From NCBI GenBank assembly GCA_002794735.1, contig NBAZ01000014.1, forward strand, positions 372,001 to 436,000: a stretch of DNA of 64,000 nt, read 5' to 3'. The notes under the pieces are model-generated. The model was given only the letters and a program-made list of their open reading frames with translations. It did not search any database and was not told the origin of the DNA. This stretch comes from Pyrrhoderma lamaoense (taxonomy: Eukaryota; Basidiomycota; Agaricomycetes; Hymenochaetales; Hymenochaetaceae). Each line of letters opens with the position of its first letter. The stretch's first letter is position 1. This document shows, piece by piece, positions 48,539-60,317 of this stretch. A program made the translations under genes and the position numbers.

Positions 48539-51500
48539 CTACTCAGAGGGATTGATCCACTCGTTTCCGACTCGATAGCCAGAGAAGTCGACTCTTGTGT
48601 TGTATGGGACATTCATAATGACGGGATTTCTGGGAGTAATAAGTGTCTCACGAGGCCCCTTGGGGAGCCACATGAGTAGTTTGTTGTCCTTGTCAACAAC
48701 CCACCCATCTTCTCTTCTTAGATCCCAATCTACGTCATCCAACGACCAGACACGGATTGTCCCATCATAGGAGCTAGTTGCAAAATGCTTATTATCAGGT
48801 AAGAAAGTGGCCCAGTCAGAGTGTGTAGTTAAAGTGCCAAGGGGAAATTCGTGAGTTACGGAATTCCATATACGAATGGTTCCGTTATAAAATCCTGACA
48901 AGATAAGTGTTCCGTCAGGTGAGAAGGATACCGAGCTTGGCTTCGTGCTATGCATTACAGAGAAAGATTTCCCGGTTTTGACACACCAGAGTCGCATAGT
49001 TTCATCATCAGATACAGAGGCGACGTGCAAACCATCAGTGGAATAAGCTACAGAGCAAATCGGTCCAGAATGACCTTGTAGAATCGAAAGTAATTGGCCA
49101 TTTGAGCATTCCAAATACGAACAGTTCCCTCATTTGATCCAGAGACAATCTTCGCCCCGTCGGGTGAGTAAGCGATTGAAGTGACATTAAGTTTTGATCT
49201 AAAGTCACTACCATGACTGTCACCTAGAAACAGCGTGAGCGCCAATTCCCTTCTTTCGACGCTCCAGACTCGAATCGTGCTGTCCCATGAGCTCGAAGCG
49301 ACGTACTTTCCATTCGGTGAAAAAGCAACGGAGTTGATCCATTCTATGTGGCCTTTGAGTGTAGCGACAATCTCTCCACTCGACGTTTTCCACACTCTCA
49401 CAGTTTTATCGCGAGAGCCAGATACAACAAACTTTTGTTCCGGCGAAAATGCAACGGACGTGACTCGTTCAATGTGTCCCTTCCATGGATCAGAGATAAG
49501 CTTCCCGTTTACCGTATCCCACACGCAGATTGTACCATTATGGTCTCCTGCAGCGATATATTTCCCTCTTGGCGATACTGCCATTGAGATGATCTCACTC
49601 TGCACTTGAGCTCGATTAGTGCTGATTGCAGGAACAGTGGCATCCCAAATTTCAATTGATTTTCTTCCAGTGACGAACGCGAAGCGCGTACCATCGGGAG
49701 CAAACGCAACACAATCGCAGTGATAAATGCTATTAAACTCTCTCGGAGGTTCGTCAACATTTGACATGTTCCATATTTTAAAGGTGCAGCGACCATCAAA
49801 CCCCAGAATACGAAGACCATCGGCTGAATAAGTTGCTTGTGTACATCCTTTGAGACGGCGAATCTCCTCGCCTGTGGATGTTCTCCAAATACGTACAGTT
49901 TGGTCATAAGAGGCTGACAAAATATATTCTGCAGTTGGCGAGAATGCGACGGTACTAGCCCTTATTTTGTGACCTTGCAACGGAGCATATACCATCGTCC
50001 TACTCAGAACATTCCACAATATTATTGTCGCACCATCCGATCCGGATCCGGAAACAAGATACTGATCATCGCATGAAAAGGAAATAGAAATAACACCTCC
50101 AGTATGACCCATTAATGGCTTTCCATATACTCTTCCACTCTCGATGTCCCAAATCAAAAGTTTTCCGTTTTCATCACCTGATGCAATATATTTTCCGCTT
50201 TTCGAGTATGTAATAGAGCATACGCGACTCGTATCATCCGTACGTAGCTCGCGAATAATCACATCTTCCAATGGACTCCACATCGCTATCACACCGTCCT
50301 CATTCATACAAAAAGCCAGTGCTACGAGATCACCACTTGGAGAGAAGGCTGTAGTGTCAGCCGTATACTCAAGGGATGCGATCAACTTCCCACTCGCTGC
50401 ATCCCACATGCAGGCGGTTTTTCCCAGTGATATAATACGAGTTCCGTCTGGAGAAAATGATAATCCCGTTAAGTTCCTGTCACCGCAATTGATGATTTTA
50501 ATGACTGCACTTCGTTGTCTATTCCCAATATACTCTATATGAGCAACTGGATTGGCGTACTTCTTGTAGTGCAATGATACTACAGACTCGTCTCTGGTGA
50601 GGGGTAGAAGACTGCAATAGATATGTGGTGCACTGTTTGATATAGCCTCTGAGAACACAGTGGCTTGCCGATATGCATCTCTGAGGAATGAAGACAGTTC
50701 TGGATTGTTGCTCTTTCGTAAGTTAGCCTAGCTAAATGGTGTATTGATAATCAACTCTTACCCCAAGCCATGAAATCGCATACACCAATGCGGTACCAGC
50801 ACAGTCATCAAATGTCCCAGTGAGGCTCAATACCTCAAACCAAAAAGAAGTTTTTTGTATGCAAACGTTATCAGCAATTTACTTAATTCTAGTGTGTATG
50901 TGACATCTCGTAGATGATGGCCCAATTACAGCATACATACTGCAAGTGCGTCGGGATATATCTCTTGATGCGTTCCTGAAGGCCAGAAACTTGCTCATTA
51001 AGTAAGAAGGACGATTCGAGTTTACAAATATTGAAACGAAGTGAGCCCGCCATCCGTTCAAAGCACTTGCTAGCTATCATCTCCTTCTGTTTTCCGATAT
51101 CGATCGACCAGTTTCTGCCCCTGACAGATACAAGGTAGTCATGAAACGATGCATGATGAATTCGTACCTTCTGGTTTGTTTCGAATATCACTAGCGACCG
51201 TAGACGACGGAGCATATTTCTCGTTGTTCCTTCGTTGATATTCAGGATCCTGTCAATCTCCAGGTCCGTCAAAGGCTCCTTTCCAAAGAAAATGAGAGAG
51301 AAGATATCAGGGAAAGTAGATTTCGTGGAAGGACCCCATTTCAAAGAGGTTTTCAGAACAGTTTCATATAAACCATCCAGATTGAGTGATCTATCACGAA
51401 CTAAAGCTTCGAGAGACTCGGCCCCACATTCTTCCATCTCTTCAATGAACTTCACAGCCGTCGACGCCCAGATGAACAATCCATTTGCTGCCTGTGCAAG

Positions 51501-52414
51501 CTTCCTCATATTCTCTTCCCATGGCCAGTCGTCTGGGAGAAAGAGACGCCCATTATCCTTCATCGCATTAAACTCATAATTGATATAGGTACAAACATCC
51601 TTCATATTCTCGTCCGGAAGTATGTCCAAATCAATAATGTATGACTTTATTGATGACACAAAAGACATTATGTCTATCTCCGGTCGTGAGTGATGAGAAA
51701 GCGGAAATTGTGAGGCAAGGAGGAGATCTTTTCTGTAAGGACGCGGAGAAGGGTTTCCGAGATTCCGATGAACCACACTCATCCAATGCGTCAAGAACGA
51801 TCAGTATTTTGGAACTTAATTGAGGAGAAATGGAAGAAAGGGGCCTGTACAGGAGAATATCGAAGAGGCTATCGAGTGTTGCTGAGCTCAAGTCACCGTA
51901 GCTCCGGAGTGATTTGTCGATAGCGAGTGCTATGGATGCGTTGGATGCAGCGAGGTTATATGCGATTGTTTGGATCACAGTCATCGGGTCGCTCTTCTCC
52001 CTCAGAAAGAATAGATGACATCCAAGTCGCTTCGCCCTACGATATTTATCTGCGATAGTTGTCGCAATAGTACTTTTGCCTGTCCCAGCTGCACCCAGCA
52101 AGAATGCTATATTCGACTCGCTGCTCTTTCTATCCATAAGCTTAGAAATCTTGCCCCGAATATGAGTTCGAGTACCTCTCAAGCAAGTCGATCGATCAAC
52201 CCCAGGTAGATGAGATGGATTGAGAGTAGCCTTCAACCCTGTAAAACTACGCTTAACATACTTTATCATGATCACACAACCAATTATATGACTTACTGGA
52301 AAGAACATCACTTGTATCGACGTTGATTATACTATTGTACTGATTGCCAGCTACATCATTGTAATCTCTTCCCACTTGCATGTGGCTGCTGGGACCAGTT
52401 TGGTTGAATGGCAT
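48539..52414 (-). CDS. NACHT-WD40 NLR-like protein, copy F, several frame breaks
   Basis: Exon 1 (52414-52297) encodes MPFNQTGPSSH and the motif RDYNDVAGNQYNSIINV. Intron 1 is 52239-52296. The NACHT exon has Walker A GAAGTGKST, Walker B ILIVLDALDECG and an HHASFHDYLV block, with type 2 signatures (SLDSLFDILLYRP, PDENMKDVCTYINYEF, IDRILNINEGTTRN). Intron 2 is 50713-50761. The WD40 exon has 14 repeats and the tail WDLRREDGWVVDKDNK, LITPRNP, VGNEW. Breaks occur at the G-run 51751-51753, near 51690, near 50919-50923, at the A-run 50842-50846 and near 49105; each is a one-base loss relative to paralogues and most are in runs. Whether the gene is intact depends on those calls. No nonsense substitution was seen. 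Its flank and type tie it to copy B. Confidence 0.8.
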
Positions 52415-52497
52415 TACACGAGCGTACGTGGGTCTGAGATGAGTTTTAGAGGAGAGGAAAACTGGTAGCTAAGTACTTGTTCTTATCGTCCATAATC

Positions 52498-52507
52498 GTT
52501 ATTTATC
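52498..52507 (-). promoter_or_regulatory. TATA-like box of NLR-like gene F
   Basis: GGATAAATAAC on the - strand lies about 85-91 bp upstream of the ATG at 52414. It is weaker than the boxes of C, D and G. Confidence 0.35.
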
Positions 52508-53585
52508 CATATTTTCTCCAAATGTCGTCCTGTTTACATTCGTGATCGGAAAACGTAGCTTATTAGCGCGATAGACATATTAAGAAGTATCTGTCAGGCA
52601 GTCTCATACACGTTATGCATAGCATGAGTTTCTCCGAGGTTCTCTATCTATCGATCAACAGCGATGTATCATTACCATATTCCCCTTGATTTCAGACTCC
52701 GATCTCCGCTCTTAAATATGCTCTAGCTTCTCATGAACCTAATGCTATACTCCTCAGCAACTTGATACTATATCATCTATTTCAAACAACTCAATAGTCC
52801 ATCGATTAGGAGATAAGAAAAGTCTTGATTCCTGACCTTTTGTAACAGAAACCACTGTCAGGGAAGCAGAGTGCCTCAAGGAGTGGGCGTTGATTGGCAG
52901 TATCATAGCATGGATGGAAGGTGAGGAGTACATGGGAAAATTAAATCTGAAGAAAAACATCATTATTGGTGATATCTGATTTTTGGTAAAGATCGTGAAT
53001 ATGAAATGATAATCGATAATGAACCATTCTACGTTATGAGTCATAAATACGAATTGCGAACAATATAGAGTTATATGTATCTGAAAGAAGAGAAGAGAGC
53101 TGAATTACTTCCTAGATGCTGAAAGGAACGAACGCATTGATTCTTGTAACTAATTCCTCAACATTGATGACTACTAGTGTAAATTGCAAATACAAGCGGA
53201 AGTTATAATTATTTTAGACGTGAAAATGACAGGAGGAGGAAGATCACAAAAGGATAGAATATTTTTTCATAGTAGTGTGATGATTTTAAAGCCTTTCCTA
53301 TCGGTTGGAATATTAAGGAGACATATAAAGAATGGAAAATTGAACCTGTTCTTGTACTTGTTAAAAGAGATACAAATAAAGTGTTCTGCCCTGAGATAGT
53401 GATGAGCCGCCTCAAGATGATAATGAAGACCATGATTACTTGAAGTAAAGTAGTATCTTGAGAACGGTAGAATAAATATCATAGGATTTAAAGGAAGAAA
53501 AAGAGCTAGCAACTAAGCAAGACTTGAGCTTAGGAAAGAGATGTCATAATAAGTGAGTTTGTAACTATTATTGTATAATACGTAC

Positions 53586-54316
53586 ATTGAAAACTAAACT
53601 TTTGGTCAGATTTTGACCTTGGTGTCGTATTAAGTGGCGAGGACGTGGGGTTTAAAGTCTGCCTACACCAGATACGATGCTCAGGCTAAGATTTGGGGGC
53701 TAAAAAGCGAGATACTTGACTTCGGCCGGGCCGTAGAGACTGATGGAGACCTTGAGGCGAGCTGAGACTTCACAGACCAGTAAAAGTAGTAGAAACGTAT
53801 GCAACAGAGCCCCGACCGAGGCTGTAGTATGAGGTAAAAGTGTATGTATTTCAGTCCGCCCGGACGACTTGCAGTACGGTCAGAGCGTTACAAGCGCGCC
53901 CGAGATGCCTAATAAAGCAGCAGAGCAGTAGTTAAAGAGTACAGGCGACTATTAGAGAGCTACTCCGGGGAGGGGGATGTAGAAAGATAGCGACCCAGAG
54001 GAGTAGCTAGCAATTAAGTGATTCACTAGGGCCTCAAGTCTGGAGGCTTGTATAGCAAAACGCGAGATAAAGGGTAGATAGTAAGGAACTCATGGCGTCC
54101 AGGTGGCTATATGCCACTGGACGAGAGGTTTAATCTATCAGAGACGAGGGGGCTATATGACGAACGCTACTCTCGAGTAAGAGTAGACAGTGAAGCTAAA
54201 TAGTTAGAGAAATGAACGAGGCGCGCGGCCGAGTAGTAGCAATGGACTTCTCGGGCGAGTAAGAAAGTGCATTATAAATGCACTACGACCGGCCAAACAC
54301 TTAGCTGATCCTACAA
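53586..54316 (+). repeat. Element R, copy 3 (full length)
   Basis: Reference copy of the element. Its head is TTGAAAACTAAAC followed by the short hairpin GGTCAGATTTTGACC. The middle holds AGCCCCGACCGAGGCTGTAG and GGCGTCCAGGTGGCTATATG. The tail carries GTGCATTATAAATGCAC followed by TACGACCGG. It is about 730 bp with no coding capacity and no clear target-site duplication. Confidence 0.8.
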
Positions 54317-54329
54317 TGGTAATATGTAG

Positions 54330-54545
54330 TAATAACAAGAATGGAAAGGGCTCAGAAGGGTATATACTAGTACTAGTATATGCAGAGAATACACAAAAAA
54401 TGGATCTCGGAATGTTGATATTTTTGATGTGATAATTGAAACAATATGCATCACATGATGTCTGAGTTAAAAAGCGATGAGAGATGTATGGAGTATACAT
54501 ATACAAGCGATAGAATGAAAGAAGCATCTAGAGCTTCATTATATA
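54330..54545 (-). repeat. 3' flank shared by copies F and G (G side)
   Basis: Related to 48,275-48,500. It includes a perfect 20-bp palindrome at 54,362-54,381 (ATATACTAGT repeated as its own inverse). Confidence 0.7.
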
Positions 54546-54568
54546 CAATTGGAGATGAATAAGATGTT

Positions 54569-57500
54569 TTACTCGGAAATGACGGCGGTGGATTTGGACC
54601 ACTCATTTCCGACTAGATAGCGGGAGAAGTCGACTCTTGTGTTGTATGGGACATTCAGAATGACGGGATTTCTGGGAGTGATAAGTGTATCACGAGGTCC
54701 TTTGGGAAGCCACATGAGTAAATTGCTGTCCTTGTTGACAACCCAACCATCTTCTCGACGTAGGTCCCAATCTACGTCATCCAGTGACCATATTCTGACT
54801 GTCCCATCGAGAGAACAAGATGCTAGTTGTACATTGTCACGATAGAAAAAAAGCGAGGTAACCCTGTCAGAATGTGCAGCTAGAGGTCCAACGAGAAGGT
54901 CGCGAGTCAAAGAATTCCACATACGAACAGTTCCGTCAAGAGATCCTGACAGGATTTTTGTTCCGTCAGATGAGAAGCATACCGACCTCACAGGCACGTC
55001 ATGACTCATTACAGATTCGATTTCTCCACTTTCGGCATTCCAGAGTCGCAAATCTCCATCATAAGATACAGAGGCGACGTGCAACCCATCAGGAGAATAA
55101 GCTGCAGACTTGACCGAATGTAAATGTCCTAATAGAGTCGAGAGTAATTGGCCATTTGTAGCATTCCAAATGTGGACAATTCCGTCATCCGATCCCGAGA
55201 CGATCTTTGATCCATCAGGTGAGTAAGCAATACATCTGACACTCACACATCTAATGGCGTGAGAGCTAAGCCCTTTTCTGACACTCCAGACTCGGACCAT
55301 GCCATCACGTGATCCGAAGCGATGTGCTTTCCATTCGGTGAAAAGGCAACGGAGGTGACACTCCATGTTTGATGTTCGAATATAGCAACAATCTCTCCGC
55401 TCAACGCTTTCCACACTCCACTGTTTTGTCGTAAGAGCCGAAGCAACAAGTTGTTCGTCTTGTGAAACTGCAATGGACGAGACTTCTTGAGAGTGTCCCT
55501 TCCATGGCCCAGCGATAAATATTCCGTTGGCCGTATCCGCACACAAATTGTACCGTCAAAACCTCCCAAGGCGATATACCTTCCACTTGGCGATACCTCC
55601 GATGACAAGATTCGAACCTGTGCTTGAGTTCGTTCAGTGTTAAGCATACTAACAGTGAGATCCCAAATTTGAATTGTACCTCCCCAACACTAAACGCGAA
55701 GCGCGTGTCATCTGGGGAAAATGCAACACAATCGCAATGGTAGTTGGTAGTCATCTCCCTCGGAGACTCGTCAACATTCAACATGCTCCATATTTTAATC
55801 GTCTTGCGACCATCGAATCCCAGAACATGAAGACCATCGGATAAGTATGCCGCTTCTCTACATCCTTTAAATTGGTGTACCACCTCGCCTGTAGATGTTC
55901 TCCAGATATCAACAATACCAGTGCAAGAGGCTGACACAAAATATTCTGCAGTTGGCGAGAATGCGATGGTACGAACCCAACACGTGCGAATGAGCAAACG
56001 AGAATATACCTTCGTCCTGCTTTGAAAGCTCCATAGAACAATTGATCCATCATACGACCCGGAAACAAGATATTGATCATCGTATGATAAGGAAACAGAA
56101 CTAATAACAACTTCAAGAGCTTCTAGTGGATTTCCGTCTACTCGTCCGCTCTCGACATCCCAAATCAGTATAATCCCATTATCATACCCTGATGCAATAT
56201 ATTTTCCCCTTTTTGAGAACGCGATACAGTAAACGCTACCCGTATTGTCTGTGCATAGCTTTCGAACCACTTCCCCTCCTATGGGATTCCACACCGCTAT
56301 CACTCCCTCCTCTTCCTTAGAATCTGCCAATGCTACGAGATCACCGCTTGAAGAGAATGCGATTATGTCAGCCTTATACTCAAGAGCTGCGATCAACTTC
56401 CCACTCGCTGCATCCCTCACGCAAACTTTATCCTTCTCTGATACAGAAACGATACGGGCTCCGCCTGGAGAAAATGACAACCTTACCAAGTCCTCGTCGC
56501 CGCTTTCTATTACTTTAATGACTGCGCTTCGTTGTCTATTCCCAGTATACTCGATATGAGCAATTGGACTGGAATAACTCCTATAATGCATTGATATGAC
56601 AGACTCGTCTCTGGTGAGGGGTAGAAGACTGCAATAGATATGGGGCGCGCTTTTTGAAATGGCCTCTGAGAATGTACTAGCCTGCTGATATGCATCTCTG
56701 AGGAATGCAGACAGCTCCGGATCTTTGTTCTTTTGTATATCAGACTAACGACATAGAGAATGGATAATTAACGCTCACCCCAATCCATGAAATCGCGTAC
56801 GTCAATGTAGTACCAACATAGTCATCGAGTGTATCCGTGAGGCTCAATACCTCAAACCAGAATAGAAGTTTGTTGTATGCAAACGTCTTTAACAAATTAC
56901 CCAGTTCGGGTGAGTATGACGTTTCCCGAGTATGATGACCCCAGTTACAGCATATGTACCTCAGGTATGTCGGAATGTTTCTCTCGATGCGTTCCTGGAG
57001 ATCGATGATTTGATTATTGAATAGGAAAGACGATTCAGATTGCAGATATTGAAGCGAAGTAAATCTCCCATCCGGCAAAGCACTTCTCGACTATCATCTC
57101 CTTCTGTCGTTTAGCATCAATATACCAGGCTTTGTCTCTGCTGGTCCGGAACACGAGATAGTCATAAAGTGATGCATGGTGGATTCGTATCTTGTGATCT
57201 GCTGCAAAAAATACAAGGGATCGTAGACGACAGAGGATGCTTCTAGTTGTTCCTTCCTTGAGATTCAGGATTCCGTCAATCTCATTGTCCTTCAGGGTTT
57301 CTTCCCAAAGAAAATAAGAGAAAAGACATTAGGAAAGTTAGTTTTCGTGGAACCAGTCCAGCTGAGAGAATTCCTCAAAACGGCTTCATATAAGTCATCC
57401 AGATTGAGTGATCTATTACTGATCAATTCATCGAGAGCTTCGGTACTCCCTTCTCCCCTTCCTTCGATGAATCTGATAGCCGTAGATGCCCAGATGAACG

Positions 57501-58440
57501 ATCCATTTGCTGCCTTTACAAGCTTCTTCATGTTTTCCTCCCATGGCCAGTCGTCTGGAAGAAACAGCTCCCCAACTTCAATCAGCGTATTAATTTCATA
57601 ATTGAGATAAGTACAAACGTCCTTCACATTCTCGTCCGGGAGTATGTCCAAATCTATTATGAATGGCTTTATTGATGACACAAAAGACATGATGTCTATT
57701 TCCGGTCGTGAGGTGATGAGAAAGCGGAAATTGCGAGGCAAGGTAGAGATGTTTTTAGTAAGGACGCGTAGAAGAGATTTCCGAGATTCCGATGTACCAC
57801 ACTCATCCAATGCGTCGAGAACGATGAGTATTTGGGAACCTGTCTCAGGGAAAGGGAGGAAAGGGGCTTGTACAGGAGAATATCGAAGAGGCTATCGAGC
57901 GTTGCTGAACTCAAATCACCGCAACTCCGAAGTGCCTCGTCGATGGCGACTGCTAAGGAATCGTTGGATGCAGCCAGGTTATACGCGATTGTCGGAATTA
58001 CTGTTGTGGGGTCGCTCTTCTCCTCAGAAAGAATAGATGACATCCAAGCCTCCCCGTTTTACGGTATTCATCTGCAATAGTTGTCGCAATAGTACTTTTC
58101 CCCATCCCGGCTGCACCCAGCAAGAATACCACATTCGACTCGCTGCTCTCCCCATCTATAAACTTGGATATCTGCTCTCGAATATGAGTTCGAGTTCCTC
58201 TCAAGCACGTCGCGCGATAAGCTCCAAGTAGATGAGATGGATTGAGAATCACTTTCAATCCTGTTATATTATAATGACTGTTTGGATCACGATCACACAT
58301 AAAAATGTGACATGAAACTCACTAGATAGAGTGGTACTAGTGTCGATGTTATATACGTTATAAATCTGATTGCCAGTATTGTCATTATAATCACCAGCAA
58401 AGTGAGCGTAGTTGCTAGGACCGGCCTGATTAAAGGGCAT
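54569..58440 (-). CDS. NACHT-WD40 NLR-like protein, copy G, mosaic, many frame breaks
   Basis: Exon 1 (58440-58323) encodes MPFNQAGPSNYAHFAGDYN with the altered motif DYNDNTGNQIYNVYNI. Intron 1 is 58261-58322. NACHT has Walker A GAAGMGKST, Walker B near 57,810 and RFLITSRPE. The first two thirds are type 2 (SLDSLFDILLYKP, EIDGI), but the end (CCNWGHHTRETSYSPELG) and exon 1 resemble type 1 copy D, so the gene appears recombinant. Intron 2 is 56730-56778. WD40 repeats and the standard tail follow to the stop at 54569. Frame breaks lie near 58,020, 57,845, 57,300, 57,060-57,075, 55,687, 55,540 and 55,310-55,450. Most are single missing bases in runs, so this may be an intact gene read badly or a true pseudogene. 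No nonsense substitution independent of a shift was seen. Confidence 0.72.
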
Positions 58441-58518
58441 TATACGAGTGTGCTTGGGTCGTAGATGGATCAGTGGGGGATGTCTGAAAGCTAAGTGCTA
58501 GTCGCAATTAATCTCAGC

Positions 58519-58527
58519 CTTTATATA
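58519..58527 (-). promoter_or_regulatory. TATA box of NLR-like gene G
   Basis: TATATAAAG on the - strand lies 87 bp upstream of the ATG at 58440. Confidence 0.55.
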
Positions 58528-59560
58528 TTGATAAAATTACTCATAAATCACCATTAGATGGAAAGTATCTTTAGGAGGATATATCAAACAGTGTCATGCA
58601 CGATACACATAATAAAAGTGCTCCCGGATCTCACTATCTAATGATGACTTCTGAGTTTATACTAGACGCTTTACCCCCATTCGCTATTGGTAAAAAAGTC
58701 AAGACGGAGTAATCAAAGCGCCGAAATTAACTATAATCATCTACCATATGTATAGATCCCCCAATCCTCTATCCTCTATGGACTCGTGCCGCTATCGAAG
58801 TCTACCGCTACTTACAGTCAACCCATCAATCAATGAAACAACAACCAATACAAGTTGATGTTAGAAGTCTGGTTCCAGACTTTCATTTCTAGTCTGGAAG
58901 CAGTGTCTGTTTTCTCATGAGTTTAGAGCCATCTTCATAGAATTTTGGTATCGCATTCATCATTTTGAACAACACAATAGTCCACTGATTAGAAGGAGAA
59001 TAGGCATCTTACATCTATACTATTAATTTCATATTACAGAGCTCACTGTTAGCGAAACCGAGCCGGTTCCTAGAGTGGACGTTGCTTGACAGTATCAGAG
59101 CTCCAGAAAGATCGGATCAAATAACTGGGATGAAGAGAAAGAGGTACATGGTAATATTAAAACTAAAAAAGGACATCCTGATGGAATGATATTAGATCTT
59201 TTGGTAAAGATTTCAAGCACGAGATGATGATACATAACGGGTGACCGCACCGTTGGAGGCTATAAGTGTGATTTCTTATCGATATAGGGTTTTATCTAAC
59301 AGAGAACTACGGTACTCATAAGATGCTGATATGAACAAGCGCATAGCCAGTATCTACCAACACAGATATCCTCTGGTGCAGGTTGCAAACATAAGGATTA
59401 AGTATCTCCCCATGCTTGTGAGTCTTTTTATTTAATACGAAACTGACCGTCTCCTTAGCAATATCTGATTCAAGTACAAATGAATTCACATGTTAAATCG
59501 GATTAAAAGACCCACTTTTAGTGGCAGTATCTTCTTTAGACTTCAAGTCCTGGTGTGCTG

Positions 59561-60285
59561 ATTACTAATTTTTAGGTCAGGGTTTGACCTTTTAGTCGTA
59601 TTTAGTGGCGAGGACTTGGGCTTAGAGTCTGCCTACACCAGACACGATGCTCAGGTTAAGATTTGAGTGCTAAAAAGCGAGAAACTCGACTTCGGCCGGA
59701 GCGTAGAGACTGATAGAGACCTTGAGGCGAGCTGAGACTTGATAGACCAGTAAAAGCAGTAGAAACGTATAGAACAGAGCTCCGACCGAATCTGTAGTTT
59801 GAGACAAAAGTGTATGTATACGAGTCCACCCGGACGACTTGCAGTACGGTCAGAGTTTCACAAGCGCGTTCAGGCAGCCTAATAAAGCAGCAGAGTAGAA
59901 GATAAAGAGTACAGGCGACTATCAGAGAGCTACTTCGGGGGGGGGGGGGGGGATAGATAGATGGTACCGAGAGGAGTAACTGAAAATTCCCTCCTTAACT
60001 ACGGCCTCAAGTCTGGAGGCTTATATATCAAAACGCGAGATAAAGGGTATATAATAAGGAAAGCATGGTTTCCAGGCTGCTATACGCCACTGAAAAGGAT
60101 AGAACTATCAGAACTGAGGGGCCATATAAACGAACCCTCTCCTCGAGTAAGAATAGAAAGTGAAGCTTAATAGTAACAGAAATGGACCAGGCGCGCGGCC
60201 GAGTAGTAGCAATGGACTTCTCGGGCGAGTTAGAAAGTGCATTATAAATGCACTACGACCGGCTAAACACTTAGTTGGTCCTACT
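59561..60285 (+). repeat. Element R, copy 4 (full length)
   Basis: Same orientation as copy 3 and similar throughout, ending with GTGCATTATAAATGCAC and TACGACCGGC. A G-run of 16 at 59,937-59,952 replaces the shorter G-rich stretch of copy 3. Confidence 0.8.
59937..59952 (+). repeat. G16 homopolymer inside element R copy 4
   Basis: Sixteen consecutive G bases, at the place where copy 2b has G11 and copy 3 has GGGGAGGGGG. Confidence 0.9.
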
Positions 60286-60317
60286 ACTTCCCTGCTTCAT
60301 ACATTTCACACTACAGT

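Larger units (their letters stand above)
52415..54568. other. Intergenic between copies F and G, with element R copy 3
   Basis: No supported gene. About 52,750-53,040 is related to about 58,950-59,250 (the equivalent 5' flank of copy G). About 53,400-53,585 is related to 60,950-61,130. Element R occupies 53,586-54,316, followed by the 3' flank of copy G. Confidence 0.55.

Noticed and set aside
53184..53512. Frames of 70-80 codons on both strands upstream of element R copy 3
   Set aside because: Low-complexity AT-rich sequence, no motif, not conserved in the related segment at 60,950-61,130.
53586..54316. Element R as a solo LTR
   Set aside because: No TG...CA ends, no 4-6 bp target duplication and no nearby retrotransposon coding sequence could be shown; left unclassified.
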